Shown: piece after piece, positions 23,110 through 31,943 of the stretch | Layout: the number at the start of each line of letters is the position of its first letter | How positions within the stretch are numbered: position 1 is the stretch's first letter | From: Streptomyces spinosus | Lineage (GTDB): Bacteria; Actinomycetota; Actinomycetes; Streptomycetales; Streptomycetaceae | Reading direction: 5' to 3' | Length of the DNA: 64,000 bases | NCBI RefSeq assembly: GCF_020400655.1 | Contig: NZ_JAINRC010000017.1 | Span: 124,001-188,000, forward strand | Notes under the pieces: model-generated | What the model saw: only the letters and a program-made list of their open reading frames with translations | Databases searched by the model: none | What the model was told of the DNA's origin: nothing | Program-made: the position numbers and the translations under genes

Positions 23110-23904
23110 ATGGGCGAGGAGCGGTTCGGGGAGTTCGTGCTGGTGCGGCGGCACGGGCACGTCGCGGAGCTGGTGCTGGACCGGCCCAAGGCGATGAACG
23201 CGGTCTCCACGGAGATGGCCCGCTCCCTCACGGGCGCCTGCGCCGCGCTCTCGGCCGACCGGGACGCCCGGGTGGTCGTCCTCACCTCGTCGCACGAACG
23301 GGCGTTCTGCGTGGGGGCGGACCTGAAGGAGCGGAACTCCTTCACGGACGCCGACCTGGTGCGGCAGCGGCCGGTGGCCCGCGGAGCGTACACCGGGGTG
23401 CTGGAGCTGCCGGTGCCGACGATCGCGGCGGTGCACGGCTTCGCGCTGGGCGGCGGGTTCGAGCTGGCGCTGTCCTGCGACCTGATCGTGGCGGACCGCA
23501 CCGCCGTGGTGGGGCTGCCGGAGGTGTCCGTGGGCGTGATCCCGGGCGGCGGCGGCACCCAGCTGCTGCCCCGGCGGGTCGGCGCGGCCCGCGCGGCGGA
23601 GCTGATCTTCTCGGCGCGGCGGGTGGAGGCGGCGGAGGCGGCCGAGCTGGGCCTGGTGGACCGGCTGGTGGAGCCCGGCCGGGACCGCGAGGAGGCGCTG
23701 GCACTGGCCGAGCGGATCGCCGGCAACTCGCCGGTCGGGCTGCGCGCGGCCAAGCGGGCGCTGCGCCTGGGGCACGGGCTGGACCTGCGGGCCGGGCTGG
23801 AGGTGGAGGACGCGGCCTGGCGCTCGGTGGCCTTCTCGGGCGACCGGGCGGAGGGAGTGGCGGCCTTCAACGAAAAGCGCAAGCCGCAGTGGCCGGGAGA
23901 GTGA
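23110..23904 (+). CDS. Enoyl-CoA hydratase/isomerase family protein
   Basis: A 264-residue crotonase-fold protein. The CoA/oxyanion motifs are FCVGADLKER and HGFALGGGFELALSCD. Both glutamates used for hydration are kept (in GGGFELAL and LPEVSVGVIPGGGGTQLLPR). Hydration of 2-enoyl-CoA in fatty-acid or branched-chain degradation is likely; chain-length preference cannot be read. ATG with a good GGAGGG site. It is monocistronic as far as seen. Confidence 0.9.
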   Translation: MGEERFGEFVLVRRHGHVAELVLDRPKAMNAVSTEMARSLTGACAALSADRDARVVVLTSSHERAFCVGADLKERNSFTDADLVRQRPVARGAYTGVLELPVPTIAAVHGFALGGGFELALSCDLIVADRTAVVGLPEVSVGVIPGGGGTQLLPRRVGAARAAELIFSARRVEAAEAAELGLVDRLVEPGRDREEALALAERIAGNSPVGLRAAKRALRLGHGLDLRAGLEVEDAAWRSVAFSGDRAEGVAAFNEKRKPQWPGE

Positions 23905-23960
23905 CAGCGCCCCGAGGGCACGCGGAGACCTCCGGCACCCGGTAACGGTCCGGGGCCCGC

Positions 23961-24232
23961 GCCCGGAGGGGCGCGGGGAACGGCGCGAGCGGCCACGGCG
24001 CGCCGGTGCCTGGCGATGGTGTGGGGGCCGGTGCCCGGAGGGGCGCGGGGAACGGCGCGAGCGGCCACGGCGCGCCGGTGCCTGGCGATGGTGCGGGGGC
24101 CGGTGCCCGGAGGGGCGCGGGGACGGCGCGAGCGGCCACGGCGCGCCGGTGCCTGGCGATGGTGCGGGGGCCGGTGCCCGGAGGGGCGCGGGGAACGGCG
24201 CGAGCGGCCACGGCGCACCGGCACCCCGGCAA
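23961..24232. repeat. 72-bp tandem repeat, about 3.7 copies
   Basis: Units start at 23961, 24033, 24105 and 24176 (the third unit is one base shorter). The core is GGGGCGCGGGGAACGGCGCG, followed by AGCGGCCACGGCGC. The core resembles a GC-rich element dispersed in Streptomyces intergenic regions; a single reverse copy is near 38605-38640. The gap 23905-24420 contains no supported gene. Confidence 0.85.
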
Positions 24233-24408
24233 CGGTCCGGGACCCCGCCCCAGTAGCCGCGCGCGGCCAGCGGCAACACACCGGCGCCCGGCAACTCTCC
24301 GCACCCCGAGCCGCCAGCCGCCCGCCCTCACCCGCACCGCGCGGAGCGCGAGCGCACGGCCCGCCACCTGATCGCCGCACCCACAGCCCCAAACCCCCCA
24401 TTCCTCCC

Positions 24409-24414
24409 TAACCT
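24409..24414 (+). promoter_or_regulatory. -10 element of the GGDEF gene
   Basis: TAACCT, six bases before the ATG. A GGAG also lies in the spacer, so leaderless or very short-leader translation are both possible. Confidence 0.4.
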
Positions 24415-24420
24415 GGAGTA

Positions 24421-25563
24421 ATGGGTGAGGACAAGCGGCTGGCCGCAGTCGTGGCGCTGGCGCAGGGCATGGCGGCGGCGCACACCCCGCGGGAGTGCTG
24501 GCGGGCCGCCGCCCGCGGCGCCTGCCACGCGCTGGACGGCAGCTTCGCCGCGCTGTCGGTGTGGGAACGCGAACTGGGCCGGCTCCGGGTCCTGGTGAAC
24601 GTGGGCGACCGGGCGCCGGACGAAGAGGAGTTCCCGGAGGCCGAGACCTACCCGGTGCACCAGTTCCCCGAGATCACCGAGTTCCTGCACGAGCGGTGGG
24701 CCGGCGGCGGGGGCCCCAACGCCTGGGTGGAGACGGCCGAGGGCACGGCGAAAGGCACCCCCGGCTACTTCCACCAGCGCGTCGCCGCCCTGCGCCGCCG
24801 GGGCCGCGGCTGCTGCGTGGTCGCCCCGGTCGTCCTGCACGGCCGGGCCTGGGGCGAGCTGTACGTGGCGCGGCCGGTCGGCGAGCCCCTCTTCGCGCGC
24901 GGCGACGCCGACTTCGCGACCGTCCTCGCCGCCGTCGTCGCCGCGGGCATCGCGCAGACCGAGCGGCTGGAGGAGGCCCGCCGGCTCGCTTTCACCGACG
25001 CGCTCACCGGCCTGGCCAACCGCCGTGCCGTCGACGTACGCCTGGAGGAGGCCGTGGAGCGGCACCGCGCGCAGGGCGTGGTCGTCAGCCTGGTGGTCTG
25101 CGACCTCAACGGGCTCAAGCGGGTCAACGACACCCTCGGGCACGCCGTCGGCGACCGCCTCCTCGAACGCTTCGGCTCGGTGCTGTCGCTGTGCGGCGCG
25201 ATGGTGCCGGGCGCGCTGGCCGCGCGGCTCGGCGGGGACGAGTTCTGTCTGCTCGCGGTCGGGCCGCCCGCCGACGAGGTGGTGAAGGCGGCCGACGAGC
25301 TGTGCAGGCGGGCCGGCGAGCTTCAGCCGGGGGAGGGCGTCGCCTGCGGGGTCGCCTCGACCGAGGACGCGATCGGCGAGGTGCGGGACGCGCGCCGGCT
25401 GTTCCGGCTCGCGGACGCGGCCCAGTACCGGGCGAAGGCGCTGCGCCTGGACCGGCCGGTGGTGGCCGGCCGGGAGGGGCCGGACGATCCGGTGGTGCGA
25501 CTGGCCGACGCGCCACCGCCCGCACGGGCCGAACGGCGCCGCTTCCGCGGACGCCGGCCGTGA
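24421..25563 (+). CDS. GAF-GGDEF diguanylate cyclase
   Basis: A 380-residue cytoplasmic protein. A GAF-like sensor domain spans about 10-180 and the GGDEF domain about 190-345. The active-site motif is an intact GGDEF (in RLGGDEFCLLA), and FTDALTGLANRRA opens the domain. The RxxD inhibitory I-site expected just before the motif is absent (VPGA instead), so product inhibition by that route is unlikely. c-di-GMP binds BldD and controls development in Streptomyces. ATG start; the Pro/Arg-rich C-terminus is not conserved. Confidence 0.88.
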   Translation: MGEDKRLAAVVALAQGMAAAHTPRECWRAAARGACHALDGSFAALSVWERELGRLRVLVNVGDRAPDEEEFPEAETYPVHQFPEITEFLHERWAGGGGPNAWVETAEGTAKGTPGYFHQRVAALRRRGRGCCVVAPVVLHGRAWGELYVARPVGEPLFARGDADFATVLAAVVAAGIAQTERLEEARRLAFTDALTGLANRRAVDVRLEEAVERHRAQGVVVSLVVCDLNGLKRVNDTLGHAVGDRLLERFGSVLSLCGAMVPGALAARLGGDEFCLLAVGPPADEVVKAADELCRRAGELQPGEGVACGVASTEDAIGEVRDARRLFRLADAAQYRAKALRLDRPVVAGREGPDDPVVRLADAPPPARAERRRFRGRRP

Positions 25564-25632
25564 GGCGAAGCCCACACCGCGCGGTAAGGGGTGCTCCCGG
25601 TCCCCACTAGTGACACCGGGGCATTCAATGCG

Positions 25633-25638
25633 TACGCT
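25633..25638 (+). promoter_or_regulatory. -10 element of hutH
   Basis: TACGCT, seven bases before the ATG at 25646. This supports a leaderless transcript and decides between three in-frame start codons (25610, 25628, 25646). Confidence 0.55.
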
Positions 25639-25645
25639 CCTGAAT

Positions 25646-27190
25646 ATGGATATGCACACTGTGGTGGTGGGGACGTCCGGCGTCACCGCGTCCGACGTTC
25701 TCGCCGTGGCGCGCGGCGGTGCCCGCATCGAGCTGTCGGCGGAGGCGGTGGCGGCCCTCGCGGCGGCCCGGGAGATCGTGGACGCGCTCGCGGCCAAGCC
25801 CGACCCGGTCTACGGCGTCTCCACCGGCTTCGGCGCCCTCGCGACCCGGCACATCAGCCAGGAACTGCGCGCCCAGCTACAGCGCAACATCGTCCGCTCG
25901 CACGCCGCCGGCATGGGCCCCCGGGTGGAGCGCGAGGTCGTACGGGCCCTGATGTTCCTGCGCCTGAAGACCGTCTGCTCCGGGCACACCGGTGTGCGGC
26001 CCGAGGTCGCGCAGACCATGGCCGACGTGCTGAACGCCGGGATCACCCCGGTCGTGCACGAGTACGGCTCCCTCGGCTGCTCCGGCGACCTGGCGCCGCT
26101 GTCCCACTGTGCCCTCACCCTCATGGGAGAGGGGGAGGCGGAGGGCCCCGACGGCACCGTCCGGCCCGCCGGCGAGCTGCTCGCCGAGCACGGGATCGCC
26201 CCCGTCGAGCTGCGCGAGAAGGAGGGCCTCGCCCTCCTCAACGGCACCGACGGCATGCTCGGCATGCTGATCATGGCCCTCGCCGACCTCGACACCCTCT
26301 ACAAGTCCGCCGACGTCACCGCCGCCCTCACCCTGGAGGCGCTGCTCGGGACGGACAAGGTGCTCGCGCCCGAACTGCACGCCATCCGGCCCCATCCGGG
26401 CCAGGGCGCCTCCGCCGCCAACATGCTCGCGGTGCTCAAGGGCTCCCAGCTCACCGGGCACCACCAGGACGACGCGCCCCGCGTCCAGGACGCCTACTCG
26501 GTGCGCTGTGCCCCGCAGGTCGCGGGCGCCGGCCGCGACACCCTCGCGCACGCCCGCCTGGTCGCCGAGCGGGAACTGGCCTCCGCCGTCGACAACCCCG
26601 TCGTCCTGCCCGACGGCCGCGTGGAGTCCAACGGCAACTTCCACGGCGCTCCGGTCGCCTACGTCCTGGACTTCCTCGCCATCGCCGCCGCCGACCTCGG
26701 CTCCATCGCCGAGCGCCGCACCGACCGGCTGCTGGACAAGAACCGCAGCCACGGCCTGCCGCCGTTCCTCGCCGACGACGCCGGCGTGGACTCCGGTCTG
26801 ATGATTGCTCAGTACACGCAGGCCGCGCTGGTCAGCGAGCTGAAGCGGCTCGCCGTCCCCGCCTCCGCGGACTCCATCCCGTCCTCCGCCATGCAGGAGG
26901 ACCACGTCTCCATGGGCTGGTCGGCCGCGCGCAAGCTGCGCACCGCCGTGGACAACCTCACCCGGGTCATCGCCATCGAGCTGTACGCGGCCACCCGCGC
27001 CATCGAGCTGCGCGAGGGCCTCACCCCGGCGCCCGCCTCCCAGGAGGTCATCGAGGCCGCACGCGCCGCGGGTGTGCGGGGTCCGGGCCCGGACCGGTTC
27101 CTGGCGCCCGACCTGGCCGCCGCCGACGCGTTCGTGCGCGGCGGCGATCTGGTGACGGCCGTGGAGAAGGTCACCGGCCCGCTGCAGTGA
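25646..27190 (+). CDS. hutH: Histidine ammonia-lyase HutH
   Basis: A 514-residue enzyme converting L-histidine to trans-urocanate and ammonia. The MIO prosthetic group forms from the triad C145-S146-G147 in YGSLGCSGDLAPLSH; Streptomyces enzymes carry Cys where others have Ala. Catalytic Tyr56 is in VYGVSTGFG, and QEDHVSMG is near the C-terminus. The start is chosen from the -10 spacing and matches the 514-aa S. griseus enzyme as recalled. No other hut genes are adjacent, as is usual in Streptomyces, where they are scattered. Confidence 0.96.
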   Translation: MDMHTVVVGTSGVTASDVLAVARGGARIELSAEAVAALAAAREIVDALAAKPDPVYGVSTGFGALATRHISQELRAQLQRNIVRSHAAGMGPRVEREVVRALMFLRLKTVCSGHTGVRPEVAQTMADVLNAGITPVVHEYGSLGCSGDLAPLSHCALTLMGEGEAEGPDGTVRPAGELLAEHGIAPVELREKEGLALLNGTDGMLGMLIMALADLDTLYKSADVTAALTLEALLGTDKVLAPELHAIRPHPGQGASAANMLAVLKGSQLTGHHQDDAPRVQDAYSVRCAPQVAGAGRDTLAHARLVAERELASAVDNPVVLPDGRVESNGNFHGAPVAYVLDFLAIAAADLGSIAERRTDRLLDKNRSHGLPPFLADDAGVDSGLMIAQYTQAALVSELKRLAVPASADSIPSSAMQEDHVSMGWSAARKLRTAVDNLTRVIAIELYAATRAIELREGLTPAPASQEVIEAARAAGVRGPGPDRFLAPDLAAADAFVRGGDLVTAVEKVTGPLQ

Positions 27191-27196
27191 ACGCGA

Positions 27197-27226
27197 AGGG
27201 GCCCCGGCACACCGGCCGGGGCCCCT
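27197..27226. terminator. Bidirectional hairpin between hutH and the convergent lipoprotein gene
   Basis: Perfect 12-bp inverted repeat (AGGGGCCCCGGC / GCCGGGGCCCCT) with a six-base loop, seven bases past the hutH stop and 20 bases from the convergent stop. Confidence 0.8.
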
Positions 27227-27245
27227 CCACACTACGGACGGAACG

Positions 27246-28043
27246 TCACTTCAGCTTGGCTGACTGCGCTTTCACCACCGGAGCGGAGACCGTGTAGGCC
27301 TTCTTGCTCATCATCGCCCCGATGTTGATCGTCGTGTAGGTGGCGAGGGTGTTCCCGTGCCGCACGACCTCGGCGTGCAGCGGCATGGCGCCGTCCTCGC
27401 CCGCGTCGTCGGTCGCGGTGAAGGCCACCGACGCGTCACCCGTGCCCGAGGACTTCTCCTCGGCGACCTTGGTGAACTTGCCCTTCTCACCGTCCTGCAC
27501 GCCGGAGAAACCGGCCGCGCAGGACTTGACCGCGTCGGAGACCGACTTCAGGGCCCGCTCGGCGCCGTCGCCGTCGTACGAGGCCAGGGTGACCACGGTG
27601 ACGTCGAGGTCCATGGACTTGTTGATCGCGTCCTCGAACTTGCCGTCGGCCAGGTCGTCCAGGGACGTCGCGTCGTCCGTGGGGTCCTTCTTCTTGTCCT
27701 CCGTGGCCATCCGGCTGGTGTCCGCCGCCGGCTCACCGGGCGCGATGCCGGTGAACACCTGGAGCACCGGCCGGCACTTGGCGTCGTCGGACGTGACCTT
27801 GGCGCGGTCGGGGACGCCGCCCTCGACGGGGCCCACCTGGAACCCGGGCACCTCGCCCTTGGCGATGATCAGCTTCTTCAGTTCGGCGGCGCTCAGCGCC
27901 TTCGCGGCCGGCTTCGCCGCGTCCGGGCCCTTGGCGTCCCCGGAGTCCTTCGCCCCTCCGTCGCCACAGCCCGTGACGAGGGCGAGCGACAGCGCGCTCA
28001 CAGCCGCGGTGGCGCACAGCCGCACGCCCGATGATCTCTTCAT
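27246..28043 (-). CDS. Putative lipoprotein of unknown function
   Basis: A 265-residue exported protein. The signal peptide has a lipobox (LALVTGC; acylated Cys about 26), then a charged Asp/Lys/Ala linker. The rest (about 50-265) is a soluble domain with three visible Cys (KCRPVLQV and KSCAAGF plus the lipobox) that may pair. It ends VSAPVVKAQSAKLK. No enzyme motif is seen. ATG start. Similar lipoproteins are common in Streptomyces and lack assigned roles. Confidence 0.8.
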   Translation of the reverse strand: MKRSSGVRLCATAAVSALSLALVTGCGDGGAKDSGDAKGPDAAKPAAKALSAAELKKLIIAKGEVPGFQVGPVEGGVPDRAKVTSDDAKCRPVLQVFTGIAPGEPAADTSRMATEDKKKDPTDDATSLDDLADGKFEDAINKSMDLDVTVVTLASYDGDGAERALKSVSDAVKSCAAGFSGVQDGEKGKFTKVAEEKSSGTGDASVAFTATDDAGEDGAMPLHAEVVRHGNTLATYTTINIGAMMSKKAYTVSAPVVKAQSAKLK

Positions 28044-28085
28044 GAGCGAACTATGAGCGGGCTGTCAAACTTTCGTCAAGGACGA

Positions 28086-28412
28086 TTAAAAGCCCAGGCG
28101 TTCCCGGCGCACCGAGTACGCGACGAATCCGGCACCCACGGCCAGGAAGAGGCTGCCGCCGACGACGTACGGAGTGGTGTCGAAGCTTCCCGTGTCGGCC
28201 AGCCCGGCCGCCTCCTCCGCCTCCCGGCCGGTGTCCTCGGTGGTGGCCACCGTGACTGCTCTCGCCTGCGTGACCTGCGTCGGCGCGGACGTCCGCGCCG
28301 TCTGTCGGGCCGGGGCGTCCTGCGAGGCGTTCGCGGACGGGACGAACCACAGGGCGCACAGCAGGGTGCCCGCGGCGGTGGCGGTCAGCAGCGGACGGCG
28401 AGCGGATGACAC
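28086..28412 (-). CDS. LAxTG-type sortase-anchored small surface protein
   Basis: A 108-residue protein with an N-terminal signal peptide (LLTATAAGTLLCALWFVPSANA) and a short Thr/Ala/Gln-rich region. The C-terminus is a classic sorting signal: LADTG, then a hydrophobic helix (YVVGGSLFLAVGAGFVAY) and a basic tail (VRRERLGF). LAxTG is the motif of class E sortases, which anchor chaplins in Streptomyces. GTG start behind AAGGGGA. Function beyond wall anchoring is unknown. Confidence 0.8.
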   Translation of the reverse strand: MSSARRPLLTATAAGTLLCALWFVPSANASQDAPARQTARTSAPTQVTQARAVTVATTEDTGREAEEAAGLADTGSFDTTPYVVGGSLFLAVGAGFVAYSVRRERLGF

Positions 28413-28509
28413 GGAATATCGATCCCCTTGTGACGCTGGCGAATTGGCCGTGTGGGGCGATGTTAGTGAAAGGCGCGGGTCACAGGAAAGTCACGGGAGG
28501 TTTCGGCCG

Positions 28510-28515
28510 TACGCT
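28510..28515 (+). promoter_or_regulatory. -10 element of the acidic hypothetical gene
   Basis: TACGCT, six bases before the ATG at 28522, with no ribosome site. It is identical to the hutH and metB hexamers. Confidence 0.5.
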
Positions 28516-28521
28516 CCCGCC

Positions 28522-28866
28522 ATGAGCACAGAAGAGACATCACGTTTTGTGCGGCTTCGTGTGGAGCTGGTGCTGGAAGTCCAGGACGACGACGAGGTGG
28601 CCAAGGCCGCGCTGCGCCGGATCGCCGGGGACCCGGAGCTCCCGGAGGGGGAGCGGGCCCAGGCCGAGGCCGCTGTGACGGAAGACACCGCGGAGGCCCT
28701 GGCGTATCTCGTGGACCCGTTCGACCTGGTGAGCGAGGTGCCCGGAGTGGAACTGCAGCAGGCGTCCTGGTCCAGCGAGCGGGTCGACTACGACCCCGAT
28801 TCGCCCGACTGGGACCTGGACGAGGATGATGGGGCGGACGACGGGGAAGAGGACGGCATCGGCTGA
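28522..28866 (+). CDS. Acidic hypothetical protein
   Basis: A 114-residue soluble protein. The N-terminal part (RFVRLRVELVLEVQDDDEVAKAALRRIAG) looks like a strand-helix segment; residues 36-85 are helical with many Glu. The last 25 residues are almost all Asp/Glu/Gly. No known domain is recognised. The ATG is chosen because of leaderless -10 spacing and because the upstream open frame lacks a ribosome site. Possible protein-protein or cation-binding role; not assigned. Confidence 0.7.
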   Translation: MSTEETSRFVRLRVELVLEVQDDDEVAKAALRRIAGDPELPEGERAQAEAAVTEDTAEALAYLVDPFDLVSEVPGVELQQASWSSERVDYDPDSPDWDLDEDDGADDGEEDGIG

Positions 28867-28885
28867 GCGTCGCGGGGCACCCATG

Positions 28886-28915
28886 ACCCCGGACGGCAAC
28901 CGCCGTCCGGGGTTT
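28886..28915 (+). terminator. Rho-independent terminator after the acidic hypothetical gene
   Basis: Perfect 12-bp stem (ACCCCGGACGGC / GCCGTCCGGGGT), four-base loop, followed by TT. It is 19 bases past the stop. Confidence 0.8.
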
Positions 28916-29102
28916 CGTCGTCCCAGGAGACGCACGGACCGAACCCCGCACCACCCGCCGTCGCGGACGAGCGCGTTCCGCGGACGTGGGATGCCCCACA
29001 GCCCGACGGGCTGGGGAACGGGAGGAACCGGCCGTAGCGTTGAAGGTTCCTGGCGGGGACTTACGGGGTTATCGCGACTCGGCAACGATGGAGAAGCTTG
29101 TG

Positions 29103-30350
29103 ATGACGAACAGTACGCGGCGTAGGCGCCTGACGGCCGCGTCCGCTCTGCTCGGTGGTGTGCTGGTGCTGACGGGGTGTTCCGGCGGAGACGCCGACGC
29201 CACTTCCGGCGGCAACGACACCTCGCAGGCCAAGGCCGACGATGCGGCGGCCAAGAAGTCGTCGGAGGCGCAGATCACGATCACGCCCAAGGACGGCTCC
29301 GACAACGCCTCGATCAACAACTCCGCGGTCGTCTCCGTGCGCAAGGGCACGCTCACGTCCGTCACGATGACCAGCCAGGACGGCAAGACCGTCGCCGGGC
29401 AGCTGTCCGCCGACAAGAAGAGCTGGAAGCCCAGCGTCCGGCTGGAGCGCTCCACCACCTACAGGCTCGCCGCGGAGGCCGAGGACTCCGGCGGCCGCAT
29501 AGCCCACGAGAACGCGTCCTTCACCACGGTCTCCCCGGCCAACAGCTTCATCGGCACCTTCACCCCGGACAACGGCGCGACGGTCGGCGTCGGCATGCCG
29601 GTGTCGATCAACTTCGACAAGGCGATCACGAACAAGGCGGCCGTGCAGAAGGGCATCACGGTCAGCTCCAGCAGCGGCCAGGAGGTCGCCTGCCACTGGT
29701 TCAACGCCAACCGGATGGACTGCCGCCCGGAGGAGTACTGGAAGGAAGGCTCCACCGTCACCCTGAAGCTGGCGCTCGACGGCGTCCAGGGCGCCAGCGG
29801 CGTCTACGGCGTCCAGCAGAAGACGGTCACCTTCCACATCGGCCGCAACCAGGTCTCCTACGTCGACGCGCAGACCAAGCAGATGAAGGTCACGCAGGAC
29901 GGCAAGGTCGTCAAGACCATACCGATCTCCGCCGGCTCGCCGGAGAACAAGACGTACGAGGGCCGGATGGTGATCTCCGAGAAGTTCAAGGAGACCCGGA
30001 TGAACGGCGCGACGGTCGGCTTCACGGACGACGACGGCAAGGGCGAGTACGACATCAAGGACGTGCCGCACGCCATGCGCCTGACCAACTCCGGCACCTT
30101 CATCCACGGCAACTACTGGGGCGCGCCCTCGGTGTTCGGCAACGTCAACACCAGCCACGGCTGTGTGGGCCTGCAGGACAAGAAGGGCGCCAACGACCCC
30201 AGCACGCCGGCGTCCTGGTTCTACGACCACTCGCTGATCGGTGACGTCGTGGTCGTGCAGCACACCGGCGACAAGACCGTCTCGCCGGACAACGGCCTCA
30301 ACGGCTGGAACATGGACTGGGCGCAGTGGAAGGCCGGCTCGGCCGTCTGA
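29103..30350 (+). CDS. L,D-transpeptidase lipoprotein with Ig-like domain
   Basis: A 415-residue exported enzyme. The lipobox is LVLTGC (Cys26), followed by one or two bacterial Ig-like LDT domains (about 60-260) and the YkuD catalytic domain (about 275-395). The catalytic motif is HGNYWGAP then SHGCVGL, with nucleophile C354. It forms 3-3 cross-links in peptidoglycan or attaches proteins to it, at the outer face of the membrane. Start: ATG at 29103 or GTG at 29100, both spaced from GGAG; the ATG at 29088 is upstream of that site. A strong terminator follows. Confidence 0.93.
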   Translation: MTNSTRRRRLTAASALLGGVLVLTGCSGGDADATSGGNDTSQAKADDAAAKKSSEAQITITPKDGSDNASINNSAVVSVRKGTLTSVTMTSQDGKTVAGQLSADKKSWKPSVRLERSTTYRLAAEAEDSGGRIAHENASFTTVSPANSFIGTFTPDNGATVGVGMPVSINFDKAITNKAAVQKGITVSSSSGQEVACHWFNANRMDCRPEEYWKEGSTVTLKLALDGVQGASGVYGVQQKTVTFHIGRNQVSYVDAQTKQMKVTQDGKVVKTIPISAGSPENKTYEGRMVISEKFKETRMNGATVGFTDDDGKGEYDIKDVPHAMRLTNSGTFIHGNYWGAPSVFGNVNTSHGCVGLQDKKGANDPSTPASWFYDHSLIGDVVVVQHTGDKTVSPDNGLNGWNMDWAQWKAGSAV

Positions 30351-30368
30351 CGTCCCCTCACCCGCCGA

Positions 30369-30404
30369 AACCGGTGCCGCCCCCAGGGGCGGCACCGGTT
30401 TTTT
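30369..30404 (+). terminator. Strong rho-independent terminator after the L,D-transpeptidase gene
   Basis: Perfect 15-bp stem (AACCGGTGCCGCCCC and its complement) with a tiny loop, followed by TTTT. One of the few with a genuine T-run in this window. Confidence 0.92.
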
Positions 30405-30497
30405 CACGGGCCGTCACCCGGGAGTCCCCGGGGGGCCGGGGGAAGCCTTCTCATGCTCCTCTTATGGCGGCCTTATGGTGCCATCACGGTCCGTCCC

Positions 30498-30503
30498 TAG
30501 CTT
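30498..30503 (+). promoter_or_regulatory. -10 element of the MacB-type permease gene
   Basis: TAGCTT, six bases before the ATG at 30510, with no ribosome site. Leaderless translation is predicted for the permease-ATPase transcript. Confidence 0.5.
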
Positions 30504-30509
30504 GCGGCC

Positions 30510-31943
30510 ATGTTCTTCACCTACCTGAGGCGCGAACTGCGCCGCCGCATAAAGGCGGCCCTCGTCGTCGCCTCCGGCCTCGCGCTGGGCATCGCGCTGG
30601 TCATCGTGGTCAACTCCGTGTCCAACGGCATGGGGAAGGCCCAGGACAAGGTGCTCCAGTCGCTGTACGGGCTGGGGACCGACATGACGGTGACCAAGGC
30701 GGCGTCGGCGTCCACCGGTGACGCCCAGCGCCCGCGCTTCCGGTTCGACGCGCAGAACGACGGGGACGACTCCACCCAGAGCAGCGACCGCGTCATGGTG
30801 CAGGGCTTCCAGACCCTGTCGGCCTCCACGGTGACCGAGGTGGGCTCGCAGTCCGGGGTCTCGGACGCGGTCGGCGGACTGAGCCTGCAGGTCCTCAAGG
30901 TCAGCGGGCAGTTCACGCGGGGTCAGTTCCAGCAGGGCGGCGGCGGCTTCCAGCGGGGCGGGAACGGTCGGCCCCAGGGCGAGGTGAGGGGCGGCGGCGC
31001 CGACTTCGACGTCAACAGCTACTCGGTGTACGGCACCGACGTCACCAAACCCGGCCTCGGCCCGCTGACCTCCTCGAAGATCACCAGCGGCCGTACCTTC
31101 AGGACGACCGAGACCGACGCCGAGGTCGTCGTGGCGGACTCCGCCTACGCCAAGGAGAAAAAGTACAAGGTCGGCTCCACCGTCACCATCAAGGGCGTCA
31201 GGTTCACGGTGATCGGCATCGCCACCGCCGACAGCGGTGACTCGGCCGCCAACCTCTACGTCCCGCTGAAGCAGGCCCAGACCCTCGGCGGCGCGAAGGA
31301 CAAGGTGACCACGATCTACGTCAAGGCGGCCGACTCGAAGAGGATCGACAGCGTCAAGTCGACGATCCGCAAGAACGTCCCGGGTACGACGGTCACCACC
31401 TCCGCCGACCTCGCGGACACCGTCTCCGGCTCCCTGTCCACGGCCTCCTCCCTCGCCGCGAACGTCGGCAGGTGGCTGTCGCTGGCGGTGCTGGTGGCCG
31501 CGTTCCTGGTGGCCGGCCTGCTCACCTCCTCGGCGGTCTCCCGCCGGGTCCGCGAGTTCGGCACGCTGAAGGCGCTGGGCTGGCGGTCGGGCCGGGTGAC
31601 CCGGCAGGTGGTCGGCGAGGCCATGGTCAACGGCCTGGTCGGCGGCGCCCTCGGCATCGCCCTCGGCCTGGCGGGCGCGTACGCCGTGACCGCCATCAGC
31701 CCCGGCCTCCAGGCCCAGGTCGGCGGCACGGGGGGCGGCCCCGGCGGTGGTGGCGGCTTCCCGGGCGGCCCCGGCCGGCGGACGGCGAAGACCCTGGAGG
31801 TGGCCCTCACGGCCCCGGTGAGCCTGACGACGATCGTCCTGGCGGTGGGCCTCGCGGTGGCGGGCGGCCTGATCGCGGGCGCGTTCGGCGGCTGGCGGGC
31901 CTCCCGGCTGCGCCCGGCGGACGCGCTGAGACGGGTGGAGTAG
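30510..31943 (+). CDS. MacB/FtsX-type ABC transporter permease
   Basis: A 477-residue permease. One N-terminal membrane helix (VVASGLALGIALVIVVNSV) is followed by a large extracellular MacB-type domain (about 45-305). Three C-terminal helices form the FtsX domain (LAVLVAAFLVAGLLTSSAV; GLVGGALGIALGLAGAYAV; TIVLAVGLAVAGGLIAGAF). A Gly/Pro-rich loop (GGPGGGGGFPGGPG) separates the last two. Such transporters act as mechanotransmitters for peptide, lipid or envelope substrates. The cognate ATPase follows after a 131-base gap. Confidence 0.9.
   Translation: MFFTYLRRELRRRIKAALVVASGLALGIALVIVVNSVSNGMGKAQDKVLQSLYGLGTDMTVTKAASASTGDAQRPRFRFDAQNDGDDSTQSSDRVMVQGFQTLSASTVTEVGSQSGVSDAVGGLSLQVLKVSGQFTRGQFQQGGGGFQRGGNGRPQGEVRGGGADFDVNSYSVYGTDVTKPGLGPLTSSKITSGRTFRTTETDAEVVVADSAYAKEKKYKVGSTVTIKGVRFTVIGIATADSGDSAANLYVPLKQAQTLGGAKDKVTTIYVKAADSKRIDSVKSTIRKNVPGTTVTTSADLADTVSGSLSTASSLAANVGRWLSLAVLVAAFLVAGLLTSSAVSRRVREFGTLKALGWRSGRVTRQVVGEAMVNGLVGGALGIALGLAGAYAVTAISPGLQAQVGGTGGGPGGGGGFPGGPGRRTAKTLEVALTAPVSLTTIVLAVGLAVAGGLIAGAFGGWRASRLRPADALRRVE

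Noticed and set aside
23905..24420. Repeated array checked for a CRISPR
   Set aside because: Units are head-to-tail with no unique spacers.
25591..27297. Alternative plus-strand frame across hutH
   Set aside because: Arg/Pro/Gly-rich shadow of hutH, without domain content.
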